Source: Oceanirhabdus sp. W0125-5 (GTDB taxonomy: Bacteria > Bacillota > Clostridia > Clostridiales > Clostridiaceae). From it: DNA of 64,000 nucleotides. Shown piece by piece: positions 19,284 through 27,124 of this stretch. The stretch is from positions 1,956,001 to 2,020,000 of the forward strand of contig NZ_CP115913.1 in NCBI RefSeq assembly GCF_027938815.1, given 5' to 3'. How positions within the stretch are numbered: the first letter of the stretch is position 1; every line of letters starts with the position of its first letter. The position numbers and the translations under genes were made by a program. The notes under the pieces were generated by a model. The model searched no databases. It was not told where the DNA came from and saw only the letters and a list, made by a program, of their open reading frames with translations.

Positions 19284-19341
19284 AGGCAATTTTATAGGTA
19301 TAATATACTAGTTAAAGTCTATTATTAATATAAAATTGCCT
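19284..19341 (+). promoter_or_regulatory. Perfect 13-bp inverted repeat with long loop before lon
   Basis: AGGCAATTTTATA pairs with TATAAAATTGCCT across a 32-base A/T-rich loop that includes TATAAT. There is no T-run after it, so it may be the lonB terminator, a regulator site, or both. The call is uncertain. Confidence 0.4.
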
Positions 19342-19392
19342 ATTTAATATTAAAAATTGAAAATATATAAAAATGTTTAAGGGGGGACTAAA

Positions 19393-21726
19393 ATGGAAAA
19401 TACAAAAAGATCCTTACCCATGATTCCTACAAGGGGGATAACTATTTTCCCAAATATGGTTATACACTTTGATGTTGGTAGAGAGAAATCAATTAAAGCT
19501 TTAGAAGAGGCTATGTCTGATAAGCAATTGATATTTTTGGTATCACAGAAAAAAGCAATTGTTGAAGATCCTGATATTGAGGGGATTTATAAAATCGGAA
19601 CAGTTTGTTATATAAAGCAGATTTTGAAGCTTCCAGGGAATAGCATTAGAGTACTGGTTGAAGGTAAATATAGAGCCGAGATTATTGATTATATAAGCGA
19701 AGACCCATACTATATTGCAGAGGTAGAGGAAGTAAAAGACATTCAAGGTGATGAAAATGAAAAGGAAGCCTTGATTAGAGCAATTGAAGAGGAATTTGAT
19801 GAATATATTGAACTATCTGGAAATGTAGCACCAGATTCTATAATCAATTTAGAAGAACTTGAAGAGAGTGCCGAATTTGCAGATATAGTTAGTGCATTGA
19901 TGGTATTAAAAACTACTGCTAAACAGGAATTATTGGAGATAAAAGATCTTAACAAGAGACTTGAGAGAATACTTGAAATTCTTAAGAATGAAAATGAAGT
20001 ATTAAGATTACAAAAGAAGATTGGAACGAAGGTTAAGAAGCAAATAGATAAATCTCAAAAAGAGTACTATTTGAGAGAACAGATGAAGATTATTCAACAA
20101 GAACTTGGTGAAGATGATGAGAGTTCTAAGGAAATACAGGAATATGAGAAGAAGATAGAAAAAGCTAAGCTTCCTAAAGAGGTTAAAGAAAAAGCTTATT
20201 ATGAACTTAAAAGATTAAAGAGTACTTCTTTTTATTCTTCTGAGAGCACTGTAATCAGAAGTTATTTAGATTGGATAATAGAGCTGCCATGGAAAACTAT
20301 CACTAAAGATAATTTAGACATTAAGAGAGCAAGAAAGATTCTTGATGAAGAACATTATGGTCTTGAAGATGTTAAAGAGAGAATAATAGAATATCTAGCT
20401 GTAAGAAAAATATCAAGAAGATTAAATGCTCCTATATTATGTCTTGTTGGACCTCCAGGAGTTGGTAAAACATCTATAGCTAAATCTATTGCACATGCTT
20501 TAGATAAGAAATTTGTTAGAATGTCCTTAGGTGGAATGAAAGATGAAGCTGATATTAGAGGACATAGAAAAACTTATGTAGGTGCTATACCTGGTAGAAT
20601 AATCTATGGTATGAAACAAGCTAAATCTAAAAATCCATTATTCTTATTAGATGAGATAGATAAGATGAGCAGTAACTTTAAAGGAGATCCAGCTGATGCA
20701 CTTCTTGAGGTGCTTGATTCACAGCAAAATGATACCTTTAGAGATCACTATATTGAACTTGATTATGATCTTTCAAAAGTATTGTTTGTTGTAACAGCAA
20801 ATACTTTAGAGACAATTCCAAGACCTCTTCTTGATAGAATGGAAGTTATTAATGTAGGTGGATATACTAATATTGAAAAATTCCATATTGCAAAGAGACA
20901 TCTATTAAAGAAAGTTCTTGAAGAGCATACTATTGAAGATGGTAAAATTAAAATATCAGATAAGGCAATAAAATATATAATAGAACATTATACAAAGGAA
21001 TCAGGTGTAAGAAACCTTCAGAGAAAGATAGCATCAGTAGTTAGAAAAGCTATCACAGAGATGGTTGAAAAAGATAAGGAAAGTGTAAGTATTACAATCA
21101 ATCATGTTAAGAAATATCTTGGAAAAGAGATTTATACTTATGAGTTGATTGATAAAGAAGATAAAGTTGGAATAGTAACAGGATTAGCTTGGACAGCATA
21201 TGGTGGAGATACACTTCCAGTTGAGGTAAGTGTTATGGAAGGTTCAGGTAAATTACAGTTAACAGGAAAACTGGGAGATGTAATGCAGGAATCAGCGAAA
21301 GCTGCCTATAGTCTCGTTAGAGCAAATGCAAAAAAATATGATATAAGTCCAAATTTCTATAAAGAGCAGGATATTCACATTCATGTTCCAGAGGGCGCAG
21401 TACCTAAAGATGGACCTTCAGCAGGTATTACAATGACAACAGCATTGGTGTCAGCTTTATCTGGTAAGAAAGTTAGACATGATGTTGCAATGACTGGAGA
21501 AATCACTCTTGCAGGAAGAGTGCTTCCAATAGGAGGACTTAAGGAAAAATCACTTGCAGCATATAGAGCTGGTGTTAAAGATATTATCATACCTTTTGAA
21601 AATCAAAAAGATATTGATAAAATACCAGATAGCGTAAAACGTAAAGTTAACTTTATAATTTCTAAGAACATTGATGATGTTTTAAGTAATGCGCTAATTA
21701 AGGAGAAAACAAATGAGAATAACTAA
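19393..21726 (+). CDS. lon: ATP-dependent protease LonA
   Basis: 777 residues, full length. The N-terminal substrate-binding domain (about 8-200) and a coiled linker (about 200-270) precede the AAA+ domain with Walker A GPPGVGKT near 354. The protease domain has catalytic Ser676 ([10 protein letters not shown]) and Lys719 (GGLKEK). The start is ATG with AAGGGGGG upstream. It overlaps the GTPase gene downstream by 14 bases, the conserved lon-ysxC pair of Firmicutes. Confidence 0.97.
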   Translation: MENTKRSLPMIPTRGITIFPNMVIHFDVGREKSIKALEEAMSDKQLIFLVSQKKAIVEDPDIEGIYKIGTVCYIKQILKLPGNSIRVLVEGKYRAEIIDYISEDPYYIAEVEEVKDIQGDENEKEALIRAIEEEFDEYIELSGNVAPDSIINLEELEESAEFADIVSALMVLKTTAKQELLEIKDLNKRLERILEILKNENEVLRLQKKIGTKVKKQIDKSQKEYYLREQMKIIQQELGEDDESSKEIQEYEKKIEKAKLPKEVKEKAYYELKRLKSTSFYSSESTVIRSYLDWIIELPWKTITKDNLDIKRARKILDEEHYGLEDVKERIIEYLAVRKISRRLNAPILCLVGPPGVGKTSIAKSIAHALDKKFVRMSLGGMKDEADIRGHRKTYVGAIPGRIIYGMKQAKSKNPLFLLDEIDKMSSNFKGDPADALLEVLDSQQNDTFRDHYIELDYDLSKVLFVVTANTLETIPRPLLDRMEVINVGGYTNIEKFHIAKRHLLKKVLEEHTIEDGKIKISDKAIKYIIEHYTKESGVRNLQRKIASVVRKAITEMVEKDKESVSITINHVKKYLGKEIYTYELIDKEDKVGIVTGLAWTAYGGDTLPVEVSVMEGSGKLQLTGKLGDVMQESAKAAYSLVRANAKKYDISPNFYKEQDIHIHVPEGAVPKDGPSAGITMTTALVSALSGKKVRHDVAMTGEITLAGRVLPIGGLKEKSLAAYRAGVKDIIIPFENQKDIDKIPDSVKRKVNFIISKNIDDVLSNALIKEKTNENN

Positions 21727-22294
21727 TGCAGAATTTATTATATCAGCAGTAAAACCAGAGCAATATCCTATAGATAATAGAGCGGAATTTGCTTTTGTTG
21801 GTAGATCAAATGTTGGAAAATCATCACTTATTAATACTATAACAAATAGAAAAAAACTTGTTAAGGTAAGTGGAACGCCTGGTAAAACTAGGCTTGTAAA
21901 CTTCTTCTTAATAAACGACGAGTTCTACTTTGTTGATTTACCTGGTTATGGTTATGCTAAAGTTTCTAAAACTGAGCAGGCTAAATGGGGTAAGATGATG
22001 GAGATGTACCTTCTAAATAGAGAGCCTCTTAGAAGAATAGTACTTCTAGTTGATGGTCGTCATAAGCCAACTGAAGATGATATAATGATGTATGAATGGG
22101 TTAAGTATTATGGAGGCAATGTACTTGTTATAGCAACTAAAGAAGATAAACTTAAGAGAAATGAGATTAAAAAATCTGAGAAAAGAATTAGAGAAACATT
22201 AGGAATGCCTGATGATGAAAAGATAATATTTTTCTCTTCTCTTAAGAAGGTTGGTATTGAAGCATTGTTAAATGAGCTTGAAAAGGATTTATAA
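21713..22294 (+). CDS. ysxC: Ribosome biogenesis GTPase YsxC/EngB
   Basis: GTPase needed for large-subunit assembly. 193 residues. G1 GRSNVGKS is at 30-37, the switch region GTPGKTRL is near 53, G3 DLPGYGYAK is near 74, and G4 is in ATKEDKL. The start is ATG inside the end of lon with AAGGAG upstream, so translation is coupled. Confidence 0.96.
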   Translation: MRITNAEFIISAVKPEQYPIDNRAEFAFVGRSNVGKSSLINTITNRKKLVKVSGTPGKTRLVNFFLINDEFYFVDLPGYGYAKVSKTEQAKWGKMMEMYLLNREPLRRIVLLVDGRHKPTEDDIMMYEWVKYYGGNVLVIATKEDKLKRNEIKKSEKRIRETLGMPDDEKIIFFSSLKKVGIEALLNELEKDL

Positions 22295-22349
22295 AATAAA
22301 AAATAGAAAATTTAAAGAAACTTTGTCACATTAAAAGTTTCAATAAAAA

Positions 22350-22387
22350 AGAACCATAAATGAAAAATATTTATGGTTCTTTTTTTG
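22350..22387 (+). terminator. Terminator after ysxC
   Basis: A 12-bp stem (AGAACCATAAAT with ATTTATGGTTCT) and a run of T. It isolates the following low-complexity gene cluster from the lon-ysxC unit. Confidence 0.88.
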
Positions 22388-22469
22388 TGTCAAATTTGAA
22401 GTATAAGAATAATATGTACTATACAAAAGATAAAAAAAATAAATTTAGCTACTGAAAGGAGGAGATCAT

Positions 22470-23099
22470 GTGGATATTAACAGCCTCTTAAGCAATGTTA
22501 TGAACAATAGCCAAGGCGGCGCTGGTGGAATAGATAATGACACTATCAATAATATTTTGGGTAACATTGGCGGCGGTGGCGGCGGTTTCGGTTTTGGAGG
22601 CATAGGAATATTATTTATATTCGTAATCTTCTTAATTGCAATAGCTGGTTTTGGATATGGAGGATATGGATTGGGTCCAGGATTTGGATATGGACCATAT
22701 GGAAGCCCTTACGGAGTATCACCTTATGGAGCAAACCCATATGGAGCAAACCCATATGGAGGTTCAAATGGATGTTGTGACCCATGTTGTGAATGCTGTA
22801 TAGACCCAAGTGGATGTGACGCGTGCTGTGACAGAAAGAAAAGGAAGAAGTGTAGGAAGGCTTATAGAAAGTATAAAGCTCAACTATGCGAATGTGGTGG
22901 AGAACAACCAACAGGTGCTCAACCTGCTTCTTATTACCCACCAGTAGGAGGATATGGATATGGATGTGGAGGATTCGGTATTTGGTGGATCATCATATTA
23001 ATCTTTATCGGTTTCTTCTTGTTTAGAAGACGGTTCTTTTTCGGTGGCGGCGGAGGAATAGACACAGGGGGATTAGTTTCAGCAGATCCTTCAACTTAA
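22470..23099 (+). CDS. Gly/Tyr/Cys-rich two-helix protein, first gene of the low-complexity cluster
   Basis: I do not recognise this 209-residue protein. In order: a short helical N-terminus (1-32); a Gly run; membrane helix 1 (about 45-62); a Tyr-Gly stretch with repeated PYG units (about 62-99); a Cys-rich knot with nine Cys between 102 and 120; a basic segment (121-136); more Cys at 128, 140 and 142; membrane helix 2 (about 170-185) followed by RRR; and a Gly-rich end. The start is GTG with AAGGAGGA six bases before; an overlapping ATG at 22468 is out of frame. It shares the two-helix, cysteine-rich plan of the four genes after it, with a larger middle. A role in a cross-linked layer is inference. 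Confidence 0.75.
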   Translation: MDINSLLSNVMNNSQGGAGGIDNDTINNILGNIGGGGGGFGFGGIGILFIFVIFLIAIAGFGYGGYGLGPGFGYGPYGSPYGVSPYGANPYGANPYGGSNGCCDPCCECCIDPSGCDACCDRKKRKKCRKAYRKYKAQLCECGGEQPTGAQPASYYPPVGGYGYGCGGFGIWWIIILIFIGFFLFRRRFFFGGGGGIDTGGLVSADPST

Positions 23100-23257
23100 C
23101 TAGCATAAGTAATAGCTGAAAACAAAAGGTGTTAAAAAAATGTAATAACCTCAATAATAATCATTACGAAGCTTATAGTATAATGCTGTACTCAATGGAA
23201 AACTTTAAGAACACAAATTCAATTACAAATTCAATTATAAAATAAGGAGTGAATATA

Positions 23258-23566
23258 ATGTCAAGAAAATGTTGTTGTCAAAGACCAATGGCTATGCCAA
23301 TGCCACACTGTGGATTTGCAGGTGGAGGATATGGAACAGGATGCTGTAATTTCTCAGCACTAATTATCTTAATTCTTATCTTATTATTCTTCGGTCAAAG
23401 CTTAGCTGGTAGAAGAAGAGGACCTTGTGACGATCATGAAGGACATGGCGGATTCTTAGGAGGAACTGGAATCTTTGGTGGAATCATCTTCATCATCACA
23501 TTATTCTATCTATCTTGTTGTGGACCAGGAAAATGTCATACACCAGGATACGGAATGGGATGTTAA
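23258..23566 (+). CDS. Cysteine-rich two-helix small protein, paralog 1
   Basis: 102 residues with 11 Cys. An N-terminal CCC follows MSRK, then GCCNFS leads into membrane helix 1 (about 32-48). A short charged, Gly-rich loop (about 50-70) precedes membrane helix 2 (about 72-86), which ends in SCC and GPGKC. Both termini lie on the same side of the membrane, so most Cys face one compartment. The start is ATG 23258 with AAGGAG eight bases before; GTG 23249 lies inside that site. Nearly identical in its first 40 residues to the next gene. The 158-bp gap upstream holds no gene. Confidence 0.78.
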   Translation: MSRKCCCQRPMAMPMPHCGFAGGGYGTGCCNFSALIILILILLFFGQSLAGRRRGPCDDHEGHGGFLGGTGIFGGIIFIITLFYLSCCGPGKCHTPGYGMGC

Positions 23567-23654
23567 TAGCTTAAATTAAATAACTAATTAGACAATAGAG
23601 TTTATAGACTAAAAATATTAAAATAAATCTTTTAGAGAATAAGGAGTGAATAAA

Positions 23655-23960
23655 ATGTCAAGAAACTGTTGTTGTAAACCAATGGCTATGCCAATGCCAC
23701 ACTGCGGATTTGCAGGTGGAGGATATGGAACAAATTGTTGTAATTTCTCAACACTAATCATATTAATCCTAATCCTATTATTCTTTGGTAAGGGATTCGG
23801 AAAAAGAGGCCCATGTGGAGAAGAAAGAGGACATGGTGACGGATTTGGATTCAACGGATTATTCGGTGGAATCATCTTCATCATCACATTATTCTATCTA
23901 TCTTGTTGTGGACCAGGAAAATGCTTCACACCTCAATACGGATGTGGAATGGGATACTAA
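23655..23960 (+). CDS. Cysteine-rich two-helix small protein, paralog 2
   Basis: 101 residues, 11 Cys, same plan as the gene before it: MSRNCCC, the same Met/Pro-rich stretch, the same Gly-rich run ending in NCCNFS, helix 1, a KRGPC loop, helix 2 ending in SCCGPGKC. The likeness extends to the DNA and to the ribosome-site region, so this pair looks like a recent tandem duplication. Loop and C-terminus differ most. The start is ATG 23655 with AAGGAG. Confidence 0.78.
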   Translation: MSRNCCCKPMAMPMPHCGFAGGGYGTNCCNFSTLIILILILLFFGKGFGKRGPCGEERGHGDGFGFNGLFGGIIFIITLFYLSCCGPGKCFTPQYGCGMGY

Positions 23961-24011
23961 TAACAGCTTAGTTTAACCCAAAAAATTTCTAAAGAAAAAG
24001 GAGGGAATTAA

Positions 24012-24302
24012 ATGTCAAGATGTAGATGCCATACAAAGTGCTATGGGATGATGCCAACTGTTGGTGCACCATTAGCTCACGGAGGATTTGGAACAGGATG
24101 TTGTAATTTTTCATCTTTAGTCATATTGATCCTTATCTTATTGTTCTTCGGTAGAGGTCTAGTAAGAAGAGGTCCATGTGAAGAAGAAAGAGGTAGCGCT
24201 GGCTTCTTTGGCTCAAACGACGGAATCTTTGGCGGTATAATCTTCATCATCACATTATATTTCTTATCATGCTGTGGACCTGGAAGAAGAGGACTTTATT
24301 AG
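24012..24302 (+). CDS. Cysteine-rich two-helix small protein, paralog 3
   Basis: 96 residues, eight Cys. The N-terminus has spaced Cys (MSRCRCHTKC) instead of CCC. It keeps GTGCCNFSS, helix 1 ending in LLFFGRG, the loop RRGPCEEERG, and helix 2 ending in SCCGPG, then stops soon after. More diverged from paralogs 1 and 2 than they are from each other. The start is ATG with AAGGAGG upstream. Confidence 0.78.
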   Translation: MSRCRCHTKCYGMMPTVGAPLAHGGFGTGCCNFSSLVILILILLFFGRGLVRRGPCEEERGSAGFFGSNDGIFGGIIFIITLYFLSCCGPGRRGLY

Positions 24303-24349
24303 AAGAACGATAGGCATCTAAACCAATGCGAATAAAGTGAGGTTTTAGT

Positions 24350-24706
24350 ATGTCAAGTTCAAATTGTTGTTGTAGACAAAGTTGCTGTTGTAAACAAACT
24401 TGCTGTGGACCAATAGGAGGAAATTATTACTCACGCGGTTGCTGTACATTTCCATCATTGATAATCCTTATTTTAGTTCTTCTATTCTTTGGTAGAGAAT
24501 TTGGTGGGTGCGGTCATCATGGAGGATGCAGAGCTGGAGTGGATCCATGTGGATGTGAAAAGAGACCTGTAAAAGATGATAAATGCTTTGCTGGAATTAT
24601 ATTCATTATCACATTATATTTCTTATCTTGCGGTTGCGGCGGATTTGGTAGAGGAATCGGCCCATATGGCGGATTTGGTGGCTACGGCGGCTACAGAAGA
24701 TTTTAG
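24350..24706 (+). CDS. Cysteine-rich two-helix small protein, paralog 4
   Basis: 118 residues, the most cysteine-rich member with 17 Cys. Clusters NCCCRQSCCCKQTCC open the protein; GCCTFPS leads into helix 1 ending in LLFFGRE; the loop is longer and carries further Cys and His (GGCGHHGGC, DPCGCEK); helix 2 ends in LSCGCGG. A Gly-Tyr tail (PYGGFGGYGGY) resembles part of the 22470 protein. The ribosome site before ATG is a modest GTGAGG. A hairpin follows. Confidence 0.78.
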   Translation: MSSSNCCCRQSCCCKQTCCGPIGGNYYSRGCCTFPSLIILILVLLFFGREFGGCGHHGGCRAGVDPCGCEKRPVKDDKCFAGIIFIITLYFLSCGCGGFGRGIGPYGGFGGYGGYRRF

Positions 24707-24711
24707 TAATA

Positions 24712-24732
24712 GGGAGGGCTGGTGCCCTCCTT
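24712..24732 (+). promoter_or_regulatory. GC-rich hairpin before the Tyr/Trp-rich gene
   Basis: GGAGGGC pairs with GCCCTCC around TGGT, followed by TTAATATAAGAGAGGTGAT and the start codon. It could be a weak terminator of the four-gene set or a translational control element; the CCTC in its right arm could also pair with GAGG of the ribosome site. A very similar leader precedes the next gene. Confidence 0.55.
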
Positions 24733-24752
24733 AATATAAGAGAGGTGATACC

Positions 24753-24938
24753 ATGTCAAGATATAGGAGAGATAGACGTGCATATAGGCGTCTAGCAAGA
24801 AGAGGATACCTATGGGGACCATGGTATGGAAACTTATGGTGGCCAGGATATGTTAACCCATATTATTATACTTATCCATATTATACTTATCCATATTATG
24901 CTTATCCATGGAGACCTAGGTATGGATGGTACTATTGA
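24753..24938 (+). CDS. Tyr/Trp/Arg-rich 61-residue protein
   Basis: Not recognised. 61 residues with 18 Tyr, 6 Trp and 11 Arg. Residues 1-18 are strongly basic (SRYRRDRRAYRRLARRG); the rest is almost all aromatic, Pro and Gly, with YTYPYY-type repeats at about 39-52. The start ATG has the strong site AGAGGTGAT. The length, in-frame codon use and a near-identical leader on the next gene argue that it is real. Tyrosine-rich small basic proteins of this kind occur in spore coats, where dityrosine cross-links form; assigning it there is inference. Confidence 0.7.
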   Translation: MSRYRRDRRAYRRLARRGYLWGPWYGNLWWPGYVNPYYYTYPYYTYPYYAYPWRPRYGWYY

Positions 24939-24948
24939 TGGTAATACA

Positions 24949-24966
24949 GGGGGGGGAACCCTCCTT
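24949..24966 (+). promoter_or_regulatory. GC-rich hairpin before the Met/Asn-repeat gene (second copy of leader)
   Basis: A G-run pairs with CCCTCC/TT around GAA, including one G-T pair, followed by the same TTAATATAAGAGAGGTGAT stretch seen before 24753. The hairpin position is kept although the left arm differs. Confidence 0.5.
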
Positions 24967-24986
24967 AATATAAGAGAGGTGATTTC

Positions 24987-25865
24987 ATGTCAAAGCATAA
25001 GAGAAGGAGAAGAGAGAGAGAGTTAGCAAGAAATATGAACAATAACCTAAACAATAATATGATGGGTGGAAATGGGTTTGGTAATAATCTAATGAATAAC
25101 AGCCCATTTACAGCTAGGAATCCTTTAGGAAATATGAATCAGATGAATAATAATCCATTAGGTGGTTTTTTAGGCGGAAATAATCCTCTCAATAATGGTG
25201 GTATGATGGGACAAAATCCTATGGGTCAAATGGGTCAAATGGGACCTATGGGACAGATGGGTCAGATGGGTCAAATGGGTCAGATGGGTCCAGTAAGACC
25301 AAATATGATGGGTGGAGGACTAGGAAATATAGGTGGTTTATTAGGAGCAGCTGGAGGAATGATGGCACCACTTATTCAACTTTTTTCTTCATTAGGAAAC
25401 AGCCCAATCATGCAATTATTGGGAAATGTAGATATGAATTTGATATCTAAATTATTATTCAATAACAATAATCCTAATAAAAATGTAAATGCTGCTAACA
25501 ATGTAAATAGTCCTTTAAATAATGAAGGTGCTCAAGATACCTTATCAGATTTATTGAGTAGTTTAGATGAGAATAAAGTAAATGATTTATTGAAAAATGT
25601 TGATCAGACACAAATAACAAACATAATTAATCAACTAAAAAACGAAGGGGTAATGGAAGATAATCCTGAAGGCGTTTTTAGCAATCCAGAATCATATGAT
25701 ATGGGATATACGTCATTCGCAGATGATGAAATGAACATAGGTGAAGAGAATTATAGTTCTCTTAAGATGATAAAAATTATTAATGCTATGCTCAATAGTG
25801 GCAATACTGAATTTATTGAAAAAGTAGTAGGACTTTATAATGATTACTATGGAATAACGGAATAA
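24987..25865 (+). CDS. Met/Asn/Gly-repeat protein with basic N-terminus
   Basis: Not recognised. 292 residues. A basic start (SKHKRRRRERELARN) like that of the 61-residue neighbour is followed by an Asn/Gly/Met/Pro low-complexity region (about 17-125) that holds a Met-Gly-Gln tandem array (about 79-101). A hydrophobic stretch (about 112-150) and a helical C-terminal half (about 185-292) with repeated DLLSSLDENKV-like units follow. There is no signal peptide and no Cys. The start ATG follows AGAGGTGAT. The architecture suggests a self-assembling structural protein; function unknown. Confidence 0.72.
   Translation: MSKHKRRRRERELARNMNNNLNNNMMGGNGFGNNLMNNSPFTARNPLGNMNQMNNNPLGGFLGGNNPLNNGGMMGQNPMGQMGQMGPMGQMGQMGQMGQMGPVRPNMMGGGLGNIGGLLGAAGGMMAPLIQLFSSLGNSPIMQLLGNVDMNLISKLLFNNNNPNKNVNAANNVNSPLNNEGAQDTLSDLLSSLDENKVNDLLKNVDQTQITNIINQLKNEGVMEDNPEGVFSNPESYDMGYTSFADDEMNIGEENYSSLKMIKIINAMLNSGNTEFIEKVVGLYNDYYGITE
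25221..25292 (+). repeat. Tandem 9-bp repeat inside the Met/Asn-repeat gene
   Basis: Eight consecutive nine-base units close to ATGGGTCAR, coding Met-Gly-Gln or Met-Gly-Pro. Because the unit is a multiple of three, slippage would change array length without breaking the frame. Confidence 0.85.
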
Positions 25866-25868
25866 AAG

Positions 25869-26123
25869 CAACTTGGAAATTGAAAGTTGAAAGTTGAAAA
25901 CGATGGAGGGTTCTGACTAAGGTCAGAACCTTTATTTTATTGGTAATAAAACAATAGAAGTATACTCGTTTTACCTTTGGTAAAACATTGTAGTAGAAAT
26001 ACAATATTTATTTATAAAAAATGAGTGAAAACTTATTGTCCTAAAGAATAAAAAAATGTAGCTTCTGCCTTAAAGCAGAAGCATCCTACGTTTTCCGTTT
26101 TCAATTTTCAACTTTCCACTTCT
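25869..26123 (+). repeat. Palindromic intergenic element, copy 2
   Basis: About 255 bases with TTGAAAGTTGAAAA-type left arm and TTTTCAACTTTCC-type right arm. Hairpins GGTTCTGAC/GTCAGAACC, GTTTTACC/GGTAAAAC and GCTTCTGC/GCAGAAGC. Same orientation as copy 1; the central ATTTTATC hairpin is degraded. It fills the gap between two convergent genes, where it may also terminate transcription. Confidence 0.8.
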
Positions 26124-26124
26124 T

Positions 26125-26964
26125 TTATTTCTCAACCATTGATATTGAATCTTTATCAATTCTAAAAATATACTCTAAATATTGTTTATCAGTTTTAGTG
26201 AACAGGCTGTGCCATTCTGTTGGTGAATACTCAAATGTTTCATTATCTATCTCTATTGAGAAATACCCGCCTAAATAAGTGCTGTTTTCATGAGCAATAT
26301 CCTCCATGAAGCTTGAGGGAATTGTAGATTTCTTGAAGGTTCCTTCTTTATGTTTTGAGTATAAGTTTGAGTCTGTAATAATATCAATTAATTGAAAATA
26401 TGAATCCTCTCTCAGTATTGATGAAAGAGATGAGAAGGGACTCTTTGTTAAGGTGTTATTTGCTGTTGGAGAAAATAAATAATAATCTTTTTCTGTTGTT
26501 ATACAGATTTTTTTAGAATCTGTGAATTTAACTAATCCAAATGACTGGCATTGTTCTTCTAGAATGTTCTTGAAGACACCTTGTGTATGAGTGTATACAT
26601 ATAAAATATTTTTATTTTTTTCCGATAGGTCATAAATTATTAACTCAGGAGTATTATCAGCAGTTATATCTTCAAAGAAAATATAGAATGGAGATTGAAC
26701 CTTTTTGTTTAGTAAAGTACTCATAGAGATAATCTCATCTTCAGTTGAAATTACTATATCTGCTCCAGTTGTATCCCATGACAGGAGAACTATGTCCTTC
26801 ATATGATCGCCATTTAAATCTATGGTATAGTATGTATTTTCTTTATTAAACACAGATATTGTTTCATCAGGAGAAGAAGCTGGACTGCTCTTTATGATTA
26901 AAATTATTGATAAAGATAAAATTAAAATAAAAAAATATGATACTACAAAAATGCTTTTTTTCAT
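26125..26964 (-). CDS. Unknown exported or membrane-anchored protein, FG-GAP-like
   Basis: 279 residues. An N-terminal helix (about 4-27) is a signal or anchor. The remainder looks beta-rich; DLNGDHMKDIVLLSW (about 49-63) and DITADNTPELIIYDL (about 98-112) resemble the Asp-rich loops of FG-GAP/VCBS repeats. No enzyme motif was seen. The start is ATG with GAGGTGG upstream. It lies alone on the minus strand, convergent with the low-complexity cluster and divergent from the lipoprotein gene. Confidence 0.6.
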   Translation of the reverse strand: MKKSIFVVSYFFILILSLSIILIIKSSPASSPDETISVFNKENTYYTIDLNGDHMKDIVLLSWDTTGADIVISTEDEIISMSTLLNKKVQSPFYIFFEDITADNTPELIIYDLSEKNKNILYVYTHTQGVFKNILEEQCQSFGLVKFTDSKKICITTEKDYYLFSPTANNTLTKSPFSSLSSILREDSYFQLIDIITDSNLYSKHKEGTFKKSTIPSSFMEDIAHENSTYLGGYFSIEIDNETFEYSPTEWHSLFTKTDKQYLEYIFRIDKDSISMVEK

Positions 26965-27124
26965 TTCACCACCTCTTTTGATATATTATATTCACTTAAG
27001 ACTTCGTATATTAAAGCTTATGTTAATTTGTTAATAAGAATATCCACAGTTTGGATTTTGCATAAATTAAATAATTTATCACAAAATAAAAGATATAATC
27101 AAAATGAGAAACATGAGGTGGAGT

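Noticed and set aside
23785..23976. 63-codon + strand ORF overlapping paralog 2 of the cysteine-rich family
   Set aside because: It is a shifted-frame shadow with no ribosome site; the paralog frame is supported by four related proteins.
24859..24907. Short repeated TATCCATATTATACT units that look like a repeat array
   Set aside because: They are codons for the YPYYT repeats of the 61-residue protein, with no spacer pattern; not a CRISPR array.
25813..26004. 63-codon minus-strand ORF at the end of the Met/Asn-repeat gene
   Set aside because: It lies partly within palindromic element copy 2 and antisense to a real gene, without a ribosome site.
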